64,000 bases of DNA from Hyposmocoma kahamanoa. Taxonomy: Eukaryota; Arthropoda; Insecta; Lepidoptera; Cosmopterigidae. This document shows, in pieces, positions 21,101 through 31,500 of this stretch. Made by a program: the position numbers and the translations under genes. Under the pieces are notes generated by a model. That model was not told where the DNA came from. It worked only from the letters and a program-made list of their open reading frames with translations, and made no database searches. Each line of letters begins with the position of its first letter. Within the stretch, counting starts at the first letter, position 1. Location of the stretch: NCBI RefSeq assembly GCF_003589595.1, contig NW_020654289.1, positions 2,794,151 through 2,858,150 on the forward strand. The letters run 5' to 3'.

Positions 21101-24100
21101 AATTTGATATGAAATCAGCCTCCAAAATTTGTTTGGACAATCCATTTTTTTGCATTTCAGTAATTTTGTGCTAAAAGGTTTTGAGAATCTAGTAATACAT
21201 CTTAATTTTTCCAATTATGGTTTCCTACCTGTATGTACAAGACCAAGAGCACGTCAACCTTGACATTTAAGACCTAAATCCAACTATATGCTGCTTACGA
21301 TAAGAACGGTCCATAGTACACAGTGTCAAGCTTGAGGTGCTCTTGACTGTACAACTAAAATAATAACGTGACAACCCTACGCTTCAAGCAAGTGTATGCA
21401 TTGACGCGTCATCGAACAGGTGGGAGTTGTACTACTTGTCTTTCTTCTTCAAATCCGGAATTCGAAAAAAGTAATTAATTATTCTTTGGTGGTTTTAACA
21501 ACTCTATATCGCTCCTTGTAGCTGTATCTATACATGTGGAACACCTTTTTCCGACCATTGGTAATGACCACAGACACATATCTAGATAGACGCCGCAAGT
21601 GTAAGTACTTCGCGTGCCCAAAGCAGAGAACAAATAAGTAATGAGAACGGACACTCTCCGCCCCTCCTTAACCCTAAATACCGCACCACACCCTGCACAT
21701 TGACTGAACGAGTACAAGGCTGTCGGCGAGCCGTTTTCGCGCTGAAACTTAAAGCTTATTTAAAGCTACATGTCCAAAATATAACATTCTAAGTGCCTTT
21801 AATATATTTTTTAAACAAATCTTCAATATTATTCTAGTCAGTAAATTAATAAAAAATATATTATATCGATATAAATACGTAATGAACATGTGTAATTATT
21901 AGGATTATATAATAGAATTATAGATAACAGATTCGCGTTAGAATTTTCACTATGTTGCCGCTCTGACCACGTAACGTAATAGTACGAGCAAGTGATGGGT
22001 AGGTAACCCTGCCACTTCACGCACACATTCGCGCGTGTGCAGATAGCGCCTTGCTGTATGTAGCAGTAGTAGGTAAATTATTTTCGACTGTTGTATGGAG
22101 TGTCCGGGGGTGTGCCCAAAGTAAGTGAAATTCGCTTACTTGCTGCTGCTACACTTCAGAACGCGCTCGACCTTTATCGTAAATAAACACCAGTTGGAAA
22201 CGCGAAAAATGCATAATTATGCCATTATAAACTGCAACAGCACCATAACTGTGGGTAAATAGGTAAACAGGGACGTTTCCTTCCACGGGTAAGTGGTTTT
22301 GTAATGAAGATGCGTAATTTATTTTAAAAACAATTATTTTGGTTTTGTATGAATTTCGAGAAAATAAATATGCAACTCAGTGTATGCCTCATGGATTTGT
22401 AATACATTGCGGCTTTTACTTGGTGCGATATACTTGTGATCTTTTGTTAATACGCCATGAATATCGAACGAACGCACTTTTGCATAATGCATTCAGTTTT
22501 TATGGTACGGGCGCTTGTACATTTTTTTGGCCAAATATAACATTTAGTGATGTATACGTTAGGCAACACTGTTCTCGATTCTGATCGATTTTGAAAACAA
22601 AGGGACGAAAATTATTATGACCTTGGCAATATTACAAAAATATATAACTCTTTTGTTATAACGTTTAGTAACATTTCGTTTTTTTTTTTCAGTTTTGTGC
22701 TATCTATTATCAGTAGTATCTGTAATTTCGATAATTTTTGCAGCACGTTGCCTTGAATGTAAGAATATAGTGAGTAAATAATTACTTATTAATTATTACG
22801 AGCAATACAAAAAATATATAATGCAAAGAATTAACAGTGCGCTGTCTTTACAAAAACCTGGAGTTGGTCATAGGTATGAGTTCGTTGCTTTCGAGGACGA
22901 AAGTGGTCTAGTTTATCCCACCTAAGATGCTATTCAAATATGCAGAGTAGCAGAGTTAGAAATCCGAGAAATAATAAAAAAATAACAAAAATTTCACAAT
23001 CACACGAGGCCATCATTAAGTAAACCTCTTCTGATTAATAAGATGTTACCATATTTTGTCAGTAGTAACATTTTCATTTGTCTTGCCATTCATCAATGTG
23101 ATCAATTACCAACAGAAAACCATCTAGTAAAATTAATTAAGACAGTCGCAAGTTCATATACTGAGGTTCGTTTTCATTATTTAAGTTAACCGAAAAGATC
23201 TTCTATTTCAAAAGAATGTTATATAATAAGCTTGTTTTACTGGAAGGACAATAATTTTAGAATTTGAACGCCATTAAAAAGTAAAGTCTGAATTTTTTTA
23301 AAGTAAAATAAAGGACTAAGCTATCTTATTCTAGTATTTTTCTACTATATTAATATTACGACTACTTGTAATCAACAAATACTTGAAAAAAAAAATATTC
23401 TATTTAGACTCGATTAATTGAATGGAATACCCATGTTTACGCGTATTCCGTTCAATCAATCGATCGAAAAACTTTATCTCACCAAAGATGCTATCCAAAT
23501 ATGCAGAGTTAGAAATCCGAGAAGTCATAATCAAATCACAAAAACTTTACACGAGACCGACATTAAGGAAATCTTAGTTACTTTAGTAAGATTTTAGATA
23601 TTTTATCAGCAGTAACATTTTCAGTTGTCTTGCCATTCACCAATTTGATCGATCACTGACGGAAAACCATCTAGTAAATTTAATTAAAGCAGTTGCAAGT
23701 TCATTGACGTGCGTTGTTTTCATTATTGAAGTCAATCGATAAGATCTTTTATTACAAAAAGACAGTTATATATTATAATAAACTTATATTATTTCAGGGA
23801 CAATAATCTTAATATTTGAAGTTGATTAAAAATTAAAGTTTAAATTATCAAGTAATCAAATTTTTTTAATAAAGGACATGACTATCTTGTTTTGGTATTT
23901 TTCTACAATATTAATATTTCCCGGCTACTTGTAATCAACGAATACTTGAATCGATTAATTGAATGGAATACGCGTATTCCGTTCAATCTATCGATATAGC
24001 GCGGAAGGAGGTTTCCCATCACTAAATAGTTCTTGTGACGTCATGGTGGATACATGAAATGTGGCACGCTCGCTTTTCATACAAATTGCTGTACTTGCGG

Positions 24101-25094
24101 CGTCTATCTAGATATACGTCTGTGGTAATGACATAGGCTGCATTGAAGTGACAGTCATAGATAAGCACAATATATGGTTCTGTGGATGTAGTCGTCATTA
24201 GGGCTAGTGATTGCAACATCTTACGATATTGTATAATACAATACATTACACAACAACACAACAATATTAAATGAATAGCTGGAAGGTTGATGGAACTAAC
24301 CTATGTCATATTCTGCTCTCATTGTGTACAGCTTTTGCTTGGCAAATTGCATAAACTCCTTAAATACCTGGTGACAGATTCTTGGGCTCTTGAATTCAAA
24401 TAAAAATTGTCCTCTATTGATATTAGTTTCTGTACTATATATGAAAATGTCAATAATGTCCTCTTGCGTCTAAAAATAAAGAATATGTTATTATATTTAT
24501 TGCAAAAAGGATTTTAATATTAGTTGACCCTTAATGCAGACTTCACAGAAGTAATTTCTGTCCAGAAATTCAATTTCCAGGTGGAAAAATTATGGGTGAA
24601 GTATGCATTTGGTGGAGCCAGCACAATTTTTTAACAATACTCACAGCACTTGTGTTTTCAATAACAAATTGTCGAATTTTATTTATATGCCACACTGGAG
24701 GCATATGTTTAATTAGCAGTACCCTGCAGTCAGCAACAAGATGTTGTGGTGGCTCTTCTTGGATTGTGTCATCTGGGTTCAATTGATCTACTGTGTATCC
24801 GTACTTTGAATCGGCTTGTGCATCTACGTACGTGTGATCATTGGTAATGTGTATAATTTCGTCAGCTTTTACAGCTGAATCAAGTTCCATCTCGTCTTTT
24901 CCTGAAATTGACTCGGGCTGCGTTTGATTTCTTCCACACTGTTCATTTGGTTCATGTTGTAGCCGAATTGGATCTGCATCTAGTTCCCATATTAGTTCAG
25001 ATTTGATTTCACTAATAGTAGGTAACGAAGTTAAATTAGCTTGTTCTTGACATTGTCTAGATATTTCTTGTTTGCCTTGGTGTTTTTGTACCAT
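5978..25094 (-). CDS. Gene A: hnRNP M-like three-RRM RNA-binding protein
   Basis: Eight coding exons were joined by hand: 24645-25094, 24301-24469, 20877-20928, 13981-14095, 12196-12336, 10060-11698, 7803-7861 and 5978-6127 (2775 nt, 924 aa). RRM1 spans exons 1-2, RRM2 spans exons 4-6 and a short RRM3 lies in exons 7-8. The hnRNP M signature is clear in RRM2: VRQIFSIAGQI, then HPVEAVQAVAMFD, then a GLVTVGPGLGPNGAPLR block like the GLGPGGQP segment after RRM2 of hnRNP M. hnRNP M proteins act in nuclear splicing and mRNA handling (family knowledge). The acidic N-terminus is followed, between RRM2 and RRM3, by about 490 Asn/Gln/Ser-rich residues that should be disordered. The first coding exon begins after an acceptor at 25132, so a 5' noncoding exon is likely. 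The intron between 14095 and 20877 holds a whole Harbinger transposon. It is a paralogue of gene B. Confidence 0.75.
6256..6541. mobile_element. MITE with 8-bp target duplication (family M8a)
   Basis: Ends read CATTGACTTACAAATAAATG and the inverted form at the right. Flanks 6248-6255 and 6542-6549 are both TAGGCACC, a perfect 8-bp duplication. The CA..TG ends and 8-bp duplication fit P or hAT superfamilies. The second copy at 25742-25969 has its own duplication. Confidence 0.85.
7200..7575 (-). repeat. Dispersed repeat (GGAAAA/TTTTCC-rich family)
   Basis: It shares blocks such as CGTTCAGTAACTTCAACTTT and long GGAAAAATT runs with sequences at 46497-47410, 47870-48030 and 62990-63510. No coding capacity was seen. 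Between 6542 and 7800 no exon other than those of gene A was found. Confidence 0.5.
7803..7861 (-). CDS. Gene A exon 7 (RRM3 first strand)
   Basis: This 59-bp exon has acceptor AATATTTCAG and donor GTGAGT. It encodes GDSDRQVDVNKLDTVIFND, whose last residues are the RNP2 strand of RRM3. Its phases (1 in, 0 out) and position match gene B exon 38386-38465. Confidence 0.65.
8604..8790 (+). repeat. tRNA-derived SINE (family S1), internally deleted
   Basis: It starts CTGCCTCCGTAGCCGAACAG and keeps the family body (GAGTTTGGGTGTAATTTGTGG). The B box region is deleted, so this copy cannot be transcribed from its own promoter. Confidence 0.75.
9121..9520 (+). pseudogene. Jockey-like reverse transcriptase remnant
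   Basis: Two blocks of a non-LTR reverse transcriptase are visible: ITPIPKGGD near 9130 and NAVYIDFSKAFDK near 9372, followed by NFGIHGDLLRWLSYYISNRS. Stops and frame changes between them show it is dead. It lies inside a gene A intron in antisense. Confidence 0.8.
10060..11698 (-). CDS. Gene A exon 6 (end of RRM2, GLGPNG block, long low-complexity linker)
   Basis: This large exon follows an acceptor TTATTTCAG at 11699-11707 and ends at donor GTAAGC. It opens with AVAMFDKQKIYDRVISVKL (last RRM2 helix and strand) and the GPGLGPNGAPLRGVRA block. It then carries five to six imperfect 13-residue units built on NTEQQNAHSS, and a long run rich in Asn, Gln, Ser and Pro. A basic KKPKGK patch lies within the linker. 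The exon ends in phase 1. Confidence 0.8.
11786..11990. repeat. Foldback repeat with one arm amplified as a 41-bp tandem array
   Basis: The left arm 11798-11825 is perfectly complementary over 28 bp to a unit repeated four times on the right (11821-11984, period 41 bp). The outer ends GTAGGTAACTT and AAGTTACCTAC also pair. The array therefore looks like a hairpin element whose right arm was multiplied. It lies in a gene A intron. Confidence 0.85.
12004..12045. repeat. Perfect 19-bp hairpin
   Basis: Two perfect 19-bp arms starting CATTTTGCACATTTTGGTA with a 4-bp loop CCTA. It stands 14 bp to the right of the foldback array. Confidence 0.9.
12196..12336 (-). CDS. Gene A exon 5 (RRM2 core)
   Basis: It has 47 codons, with acceptor TACGTTTCAG and donor GTATTT. 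It contains VRQIFSIAGQI and the ending HPVEAVQ, which is identical to gene B exon 39651-39794 over the last seven residues and close to vertebrate hnRNP M RRM2. Confidence 0.8.
12402..13785. mobile_element. Mariner-like element remnant
   Basis: The left end GGTTGGCCAAAAAGTAAGTG and the right end, read inverted, GGTTGACCAAAAAATCCGTG are terminal inverted repeats of mariner type, next to TA. No transposase is left. The inside is filled with a fragment of the CCGACTTC repeat (12465-12735), other dispersed sequence and an inverted pair of tRNA-like units. Confidence 0.6.
13297..13640. repeat. Head-to-head pair of tRNA-headed repeats (family S2)
   Basis: A minus copy (13297-13452) and a plus copy (about 13460-13640) face each other. 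Each has a tRNA-like head with A box TGGCTTAGTTGG, and the minus copy keeps the B box GGTTCGAATCC. The pair forms a large imperfect palindrome around the spacer that holds AAAAAGTCGTTGAAAAACC. Confidence 0.7.
13981..14095 (-). CDS. Gene A exon 4 (linker into RRM2)
   Basis: The acceptor TTGTCAACAG and donor GTGAGT fit. The peptide NNDTYGLSLSYLENLGIQPP then TVFVSQ aligns with gene B NNTFGLNMQYLNKIGVRLP then RVFVEN. This brings in the first strand (RNP2) of RRM2. Confidence 0.75.
14265..14349. repeat. Small inverted repeat (MITE-like)
   Basis: Arms of about 37 bp with a few mismatches, including AATAGGGTGTTTCAAATGA and its complement. A single related arm is found near 21538-21570. Confidence 0.6.
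14468..14690 (-). repeat. CCGACTTC-type dispersed repeat (fragment)
   Basis: The right end reads TTTTTGAAGTCGGTTAAAA and the left end ACCAACCTCAAAA, so both terminal motifs of the family are present but the middle is shortened. Full copies are at 47459-47858, 54828-55268 and 56463-56883. Confidence 0.7.
15275..18126 (+). CDS. HARBI1-like Harbinger nuclease (372 aa)
   Basis: Five exons, 15275-15511, 16142-16338, 16905-17037, 17288-17420 and 17708-18126, join in phase to 372 aa. The first exon follows an acceptor (TTTTAG), so a noncoding exon lies upstream. Family blocks are in order: FRLS-like KKYRLSKELVLNLCEEL (residues 47-63), LTALSFYATGSYQRATGD, FKIPGVLGCIGGTHIAI, GDSGYPL (Asp235) and RNSIERTIGLLKSRFRCL (Glu272), then VIACVILHNIC. 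Second Asp and Glu of the DDE triad are present. The first, expected in GCIDGTHI, is Gly160 (codon GGC at 16948-16950). Transposition by this copy is therefore unlikely, yet the frame is intact. Its partner is the minus-strand Myb-like protein. Confidence 0.85.
17060..17245. other. GC-rich, CpG-dense block in a Harbinger intron
   Basis: About 185 bp dominated by GCGC, GGCGC and CGCGCG runs lies between nuclease exons 3 and 4, inside otherwise very AT-rich sequence. The open frame across it is a by-product of the composition. Its origin is unknown; it could be a later insertion. Confidence 0.6.
18347..19978 (-). CDS. Harbinger Myb/SANT-like DNA-binding protein (295 aa)
   Basis: Four exons, 19974-19978, 19649-19850, 18935-19120 and 18347-18841, join in phase to 295 aa. 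The first coding exon holds only ATG and two bases before donor GTAAGT. The Myb/SANT-like domain of the zeste/MSANTD type covers about residues 8-90: LTQQETLWEFLIKNK, AKRMWIKIEEALNS, DWRGWCKYWVDYKSKLKK, then KTGGDPLELKELTEMEKK. A long Pro/Thr-rich linker (about residues 145-225) leads to a basic RRRRSRREP patch and a C-terminal helix (LLRCLLEEIKEIKNIL). In Harbinger systems this protein carries the nuclease to the nucleus and to the element ends (family knowledge). Convergent with the nuclease gene, stop codons about 220 bp apart. Confidence 0.75.
20877..20928 (-). CDS. Gene A exon 3, 52-bp microexon (predicted)
   Basis: The acceptor TTTTATTTTCAG and donor GTAGGT enclose a 52-bp open stretch encoding HQKLNYKLKDIQLRPT. 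It enters in phase 1 and leaves in phase 2, exactly what the neighbouring exons require, as does gene B exon 40773-40893. No sequence similarity supports it, so this is the weakest exon of the model. Confidence 0.5.
21238..21349. mobile_element. Short Tc1/mariner-type MITE, second copy
   Basis: It is 112 bp flanked by TA. Ends contain AAGAGCACGTCAACCTTGAC and the inverted AAGCTTGAGGTGCTCTTGAC. It is related to 3496-3596. Between 20080 and 22900 nothing else but gene A exon 3 was recognised. Confidence 0.6.
22905..24000. repeat. Diverged tandem duplication, period about 561 bp
   Basis: Unit 1 (22905-23465) and unit 2 (23466-24000) share blocks in the same order: AGATGCTATTCAAATATGCAGAG, TCTTGCCATTCA, GAAAACCATCTAGTAAA, TAATATT and CTACTTGTAATCAAC. 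Each ends in a palindrome centred on GGAATAC..GTATTCC (23411-23462 and 23951-23994). No coding capacity. It sits in the gene A intron between exons 2 and 3. Confidence 0.8.
24301..24469 (-). CDS. Gene A exon 2 (rest of RRM1)
   Basis: The acceptor TTTTTAG precedes ACGCAAGAG and the donor GTTAGT follows GACATAG (phase 1). It encodes the second half of RRM1, including RGQFLFEFKSPRICHQVF, which corresponds to the RNP1 strand and second helix. Phase and position match gene B exon 41211-41376. Confidence 0.7.
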
Positions 25095-25132
25095 TTCTGA
25101 ATATTCAACCCATTCATGTGGGTTTCGTAAAA
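24645..25132 (-). CDS. Gene A exon 1 (acidic N-terminus, start of RRM1)
   Basis: The acceptor TTATTTCAG ends at 25133 and the donor GTGAGT starts at 24644. The first in-frame Met is at 25094. An out-of-frame ATG lies upstream in the same exon at about 25118. The N-terminus is acidic and Gln-rich. The end, CRVLLIKHMPPVWHINKIRQ, is the first strand and helix of RRM1. Confidence 0.7.
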
Positions 25133-25228
25133 CTGAAATAACATATTTTGTTTAGAATTCCAAATGTTTTAGTAGTATAACAAATTTGCATACTGCGATT
25201 GATCCAAAACGTTGTAACTAGTCCTTTC

Positions 25229-25490
25229 GTGTGAAAGAGTTCATCCAGAGACGTACTGCCACCTTATCTATTTCTGCCGCCAAGCGATAATATGCGCAAT
25301 ACTCCATTCCGGTTTTGAGGATAAGGTCCTGGTGAAATTACAAGAACTTGGGATTTGTTAACTTAAGTATCAGGGTGTCAGGCGCAGTGGCAGTGCCCCT
25401 CGATTTCAGCAATTTAAAGTTCTGAGTGGCATTGCTATGGACAGGAGTGTCGCTTACCACCAGGCGCACGAGTTGTTCATCCAGTCGCTT
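25229..25490. repeat. Dispersed repeat (GTGGCAGTGCCCCTC family)
   Basis: It shares TTTCTGCCGCCAAGCGATAA-like, GGTGAAATTACA and CTTACCACCAGGCGCACGAG blocks with 49955-50222 and with pieces near 12840-13075 and 7686-7770. No coding capacity. It lies just upstream of gene A exon 1. Confidence 0.6.
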
Positions 25491-25741
25491 TGAACCATAA
25501 AAAATACCTTTTCTCCTTTGATTGGTAAAGTACTTATTTGAAAGACGTAAATACCAGTCTTCTTGGTCACAGAGCGAACTAAAAGTGTCTTAGTAAGAAG
25601 TCTTTCCTGTAGGGCTAGAACGACAGGACGCGACTAGTGCGAGAGTGACATAAAGCGCGAGATACTGCTACACAACTAGCAAATTAACCTTATAACGGTA
25701 GGGGTTTAAGGCTGGAAATCTTCTAATTATTTTATAAAAGC

Positions 25742-25969
25742 CATTGACTTACAAATAAATGGACGACGGGTCTAATACAAAAACCACGAAAAAAATGTCC
25801 CAAGTCAACCTATTCGAAATTTAAATTGTAATGTCATCGCAGTATCGCGCTGTCAGTAGAACAAATGAAGACTAAAGCGGAGTTTGGCGCTCTGTATACG
25901 ATTTTAGCGCCTTACAAGTGCGGACACTTTTTAGCGCGGACCCGACGTCCATATAATTGTAAGTCAATG
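25742..25969. mobile_element. MITE with 8-bp target duplication (family M8a), second copy
   Basis: Same ends as 6256-6541 (CATTGACTTACAAATAAATG). Flanks 25734-25741 and 25970-25977 are both ATAAAAGC. The copy has lost about 58 bp of internal sequence compared with the first. Confidence 0.85.
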
Positions 25970-25979
25970 ATAAAAGCAT

Positions 25980-28170
25980 TCATTATTGCAATGTACCTTA
26001 AGTAAGTACCTAGTTCTTTCTAAGAGGTTTTAGCTTACACAGCTTTTATTCTTATAATTTGGCTGTATAAATGTTATTAAACCCAAACAATATGACTACA
26101 ATACAGGCTCAGAATGTGTTGTTATAAAGGTCCTCGTAAAGAGTAATTATTCTTATAAAAGTGGACAAGGTAAAAATAAGGCTATAAATCTTTTAAGAAA
26201 CATTTATATAACAAATTAATACTTGTTAGCTATATTATTTTTTATAAGAATTTAAGCAATTCATCAACTAATACAGTAATTAGAAGAGTATTAAGATTGT
26301 AATTTACATAACCAAGTCAGCCCATTGAAGTGCAATGTGTGGTCGGGTTATCTACGCCTTTTCCTGTAAAAAAAAATGTATTTGCAAGAATGGAAGAGAT
26401 TTAAGAGAAGTGGCGGTTTTCAAAAAATACTAGAGCTGTGCTGTAAAATCTACACCCACCACTTCTTCTGTGACGTTATCCACCAATTATTACTAACCAA
26501 CACCAACAAAGGAGTTGGTGGTTCTGTACAAAATTATTTCATTTGTAATTGTGCATACATTGTTCAAAACCAACAAAGAAAAAATAAGCATTATTGAAAA
26601 GGGGACTGAACATTACTAGCACAATGGATTAACTTCTCAATTACAGAAAACAAAATATAAATTTAGTTTTACTTGATTATTACTAAGGAACCCTAAAGTC
26701 AAAATAATAATCAATACAGCAATAACATAGCAACAAGTATTGCTTTTATAAAAATATCACCTTTATAGTCCCCTTATAGACGTGTAATTTACTTTCATTC
26801 TTGTAACAGCAGTATTAAAAATATAGCACACACACAAAACAGTTCTATATCAAAGGCGTGTTGATAATACACCACAAACTATACCTTACTTTCTCATACT
26901 TTTAAATTCCCACATGGTTTTGACTTAAATAATAAACTCATGAACAGCTATTCCAGAGCAGCATTTAACAAAATTGGTTGACAAGATATTGTTTTATATG
27001 CATCACACACAAAGTAAATAATATATCTTTTTGTGAAGTCATTACACACCGGCCAAAATAATGATTGCCCATATTAACATATTCAGTTAATGCTTATACA
27101 AGGAAATTACCCTTTTCAACAATGTCAATATGACAATCATAATTTTAGCATCCTTATAAATAGCTGAGATATTGCTAATATAAGACTCCTTCCTGTGAAC
27201 ACCTTTAATATGGCAAATATAAGTTGCATTTACTTGTTGCCAGCGATAATAAAACTTGTATAATAATTATTTGCATGCATAAACAAACAATATGACATGT
27301 ATAAGGTTGAAGCACTTAGAATTTGTGCCCAAATCCACCTTTATAAATGATAATATGGCTTTTATAAGAACACATTTTTATAAACTTCTCTCTTCTCGCG
27401 TTTCATGTCGCTCTCGCGCAAGTCGTGCAAGCCTCATTGGTGTGAGCCCAGGGTCTACACTAAAAATAAAGAGTTGTAGCACCGACTGAGATTGGCGTAT
27501 TTGAGATTTTGCGGTTTTGGACTGGTTTTCCGTCCCCCGTCGATGCGCGCGTAGTCATTGGAGGGCGCTACAGGGTCCACACAGGTCGCATCCAACACTA
27601 CTCTAATGGACAAATTTACGAACCACGGATAATTTCCTGACATTTCACAGATGAGAGTGCCTTCAATGACTGTGGACTGTATTCTTCTGTTTTTATCTGC
27701 CCCTCGTCAAGGGTTTCTTCTTTAATCATCACGTCAAACACGTACATGACTTAAAATAAGATGGACTTTTATTTATAATAATACAAAATTATTGGACATA
27801 CAAATTATTGTAGTTTAGTTTACTTACTATTAGCGATCCTTTGTCGATGTTATAATGCGGAAACAAGAAACCTACACTGTTCAAGCTTATTTTATAATCA
27901 CGACACAAATAGCGTCGTTTGTAATGCCAAATTATTAGTATTATATACCGACTTCTTTTTAGAAGGCGGTGCCCTTTTCGGATTCCGCCAGTTTCAAGTA
28001 TTCATTTAACGAACAAGTTGTTGAGACGTTTAATAGAATAATTATTTTCATAGGGCGACCAAAAATGCTTCGCGACGAATACTTTTTTCTAGTCTCTCCA
28101 CAGACAGTGTAATATATATCTTTTTTTTTATTAATAATTTTGGCTTGGATACAAGTTTTTTGAGCCATGT
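25980..28170. other. Gene-free AT-rich stretch
   Basis: Only short open frames without recognisable domains. A locally GC-rich patch at 27380-27640 has an open minus frame (about 62 codons) with no family match seen. No exon structure could be supported. It is the likely place for the promoter and noncoding first exon of gene A. Confidence 0.4.
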
Positions 28171-28184
28171 CTTCGTTTAATTGT

Positions 28185-28435
28185 TTCTGTAAATATGGCC
28201 GCGACAAAGAGGGCAGGCAACTTGAGGCGGCGTGGTTGGATTGACTCGGGATTCCTGAACGGACCGATACGGGTATTTTAGTTCGAGATTCGTATAAATA
28301 ATTTGGCGTTTAAATCTTTGATTAAGGCACAATAGCACTATCCTATTCCACTTTAAACTAGATTTCACAAAATAATTGAGTCAAAATAAAAACGACACTT
28401 TTCCCTCCAAAAGGCCCAGAGCGAATCTAAATATA
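28185..28435 (-). repeat. Dispersed repeat shared with 57060-57330
   Basis: The minus strand contains CTTTTGGAGGGAAAAGTGTC, AAGTGGAATAGGATAGTGCT and GGAATCCCGAGTCAATCCAA in the same order as the plus strand at 57060-57330. Short open frames in both copies (SSLKWNRIVLLCLN) are shared only because the DNA is repeated. Confidence 0.75.
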
Positions 28436-28439
28436 ATAT

Positions 28440-30300
28440 CCGTCGCCTGACCCAAGTAGAGATGGGAAAAACTGCTTATTTTATTAAACGTTTAAATGTC
28501 ATACTTTTTTTTAACGCTTTTTAGTTTGAAGCTAACAAAATCGTTTAGAAAACGTTTAAGCGCATAGACTTTGTTTAAAAAAAGCGTGCCACGTTATGTT
28601 GAATTAATTTGTTTAGGAAACATACATGGCGCGACTTGAAACTTAGGCACGGCGTAAAAAATGAAATTATTGAGTATCTATAAAACTGGCCAGTGACCAA
28701 CGCTTACGCTTAAAATGGAAAGCGTTCTTATGCGCTTATTTTAAAATGCAGACTTTTTAAAGTGCTTTTCGTTTAAGTCCACCACTAGACCTACACTCTT
28801 TTTTTTTTACTTAAAATGGCGGACTTATTCCTATAATTCCTCCCTCAAAATTCGCATTTAGAAAATGTATGAAAAAATCTATTGATAGAAAACCAGCGCA
28901 TGCTCTGATGCCGGATGTTCCTAACTCTTGTCTTCTAACTTATTTATATTTACTTGTAGCTTTGTATGTATACATGTATCACACGTGTATTGTAAATGTA
29001 TAGTGTGGCATAAAGCAGAGGATACATAGAGCATGTACCATTTCCTTAGGTCTCAGCCAACGTTGAAAGAGGAACGACTGAAAATCAGCGTCTGTCTCGC
29101 CCGAGATAGACATATTGCTGAGTCGTATCCTTTTCTTCTTTTGCGCCACTGTACACACTTACTAATTTAAAATCACGCAGCCATTTGTTGTTTTAGTGTT
29201 AAGTATTAGATTTAAGTGCGTATAGTGTCTCAATTTCTTTTTTTTCCATCCTCTAAGTACACACTACACGGCCCGGCCAATTAAAATGACCTTGTCGTGA
29301 CGTTTTGGTTTCTGTCCAAAAAGGACAGTTTATCCGTCTGCTGTTTAATTCGTAGACATATTATTATTTTTCTCTATAGAAAGGCAAAGGACACTAAATC
29401 CATACAGCTATTTTTAATTCATTGTGAATTCATAATGCCTAAATTCTGGCAACACATTGTCAGAATTTGTTCATTAAAGGTGGAGAATCTGTCGTCGCAG
29501 CTCCCGATTGATCAATTTAAGATCATATAGCGTAACACGATAAATTGCGGTAATATATCGTCAGAATTTGTGCATTGTGAATCCACCTTTATTAGACTAA
29601 TATGTAGGACATGTTTAGTGTTGCGCATGTGGCGGGTCATTTTTTTTTATTCGGTTCACAAAACTGGATACAATTCAAATTTCAGATAAAAGTGTTTGGT
29701 TGATATTACGTTACAAGAAGAATGTACCCTACTAGACGTGAACACAGCATGCGAATTGAGAAAATAAATGCTTAAATAATAATATTAATTAAATTACAGT
29801 GATTATACACTCACTCATCATGGAAAAATTCCCATTTTGCTAAATAAATATTTTACCGAATATTATTCGCATATTTTCCACATTTTGACTGAACGAAAAC
29901 GATAATTTTTTACCAGATTCTTTTTTCGCTGTTGTCCAATCATTTTATATCTCATTTTACTTTTATTTTTTTCGTCCTCTAAGCATTTTAGTCGAACTTC
30001 TAAACCTTAGAGGATGGAAAAAAATGAAAACGTAGAATATAAGCCTACGAATTTTATTTTTAATGAGTAAAAAGCAAGCGGCTTGATTTTAGTCCCGGCG
30101 CGTCATATAGGTATGTCATTTATTTATTTATTACTTTTAAAAAATATTAGCAAAATAATATAATTTCATTACCTACATAAAACTCCAAATGAAATAAAAT
30201 GATTTCAATCACTTTTCTTCTGTATGCGGAAACTGATGAAACTTAAGATTTTGCGAGATGATGATGATAAGCAGTCTCTTCACAGCAGTCTTTTTCACAT
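28440..30300. other. Gene-free AT-rich stretch
   Basis: No coding region was recognised. Low-complexity T and A runs and a weak copy of the GGAAAAATT repeat family (around 29820-29960) are present. Confidence 0.4.
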
Positions 30301-30310
30301 GTGGTATGTA

Positions 30311-30904
30311 CAGTCGCGTGCAATAAAATGTATACGTTCACTTATTTATGTGGTTCAAACCAGCTAACAAGCTGAGAAATCTAATCTAAATAATAATAAT
30401 AATTGAAATATTTATTTATTGCATTTCATACGGTTAAGTTATTGAACAACATTATATTAATAATAGGCCACGGGAAGGGCAAGAGTCTAAAATTGATAAT
30501 AATAATTTATACTAATAATAGTTTAGTCTGTATTAAATCTCGAATTACAATAATAATTAACTCTAGGCCATGGAAGAGGCGAGAGTCTGAAATGGATATC
30601 GAAAATAATAATAAAATTCATGAGATAGCGCTATAATGTTACAAACTATCACTTTCCTTCATGGCTTTGAGGTTTCTTACGTTAAAAATTGTTCTTTAAT
30701 TACGATAAAAAAAGCACCAGGAGAGTACAATTTTCACTGATTGTAGTTTTTTTACTTTTCTCTGAAATAAAAGTATACAATTTTTAAAACGTTGTCGTGA
30801 TTACAAGTTTTTGAAAACAGCACAAGGTTACATATTTTTGAAATATCTAATTTTTACATATTTTCGAAAATAAGTGAACGTATACATTTCATTGCAAGCG
30901 ACTG
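30311..30904. mobile_element. Tc1/mariner-type non-autonomous element
   Basis: It is 594 bp, flanked by TA. Ends read CAGTCGCGTGCAATAAAATG on the left and, inverted, CAGTCGCTTGCAATGAAATG on the right, continuing as TATACGTTCACTTATT in both. CAGT ends and TA target fit Tc1/mariner. No transposase frame inside; AAT-rich filler. Confidence 0.8.
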
Positions 30905-31500
30905 TACCATTTTCCACTCACCAAATCACTAAAACAGTCACACGAAGTATTTAACGTAAATGCCACAACCTCCGATTGTATTAGCGTGTGTATTAGCTGC
31001 TCGGGCTTGCACCAGCTCCTCACTCGCCCCGCACAATTGCTCTGTCTAGACGTGTCCGTTGGCCGACTGTAGGAATTATTGGTTCGACCGTGCCTATACG
31101 ATCGAGCGCACGGTATCCGAGAGCACTCGGCTTTAGTGGGAATTGTAAATAATTAAGACATTTCGCAGGATATTAGTCGCGTTTCGATAATACCGACCAG
31201 TGTTAGCGGATCTTTAATAAGACTGCAAGCGTGTGGAATTAGGTATATATTATAGTAGTATGTAGAACAAATGGCCGTTATATCGCATGTATTGGGAAAA
31301 AGATATTGTCTTTGACTATACCGCCTATTTTCAATAATGACCGGGTAGACTAGGCCACAGGTTAATTTAGCGCTATACCTAAATGTCGTTAAGTACAATT
31401 TTTGAAGGAAAAATGTTAACTGTTATACAGAGTTGCACAAATACTAGCGGCATACATAGATAGTATTTGGAATTGCATTATAATGTAATATTTAATTTAA

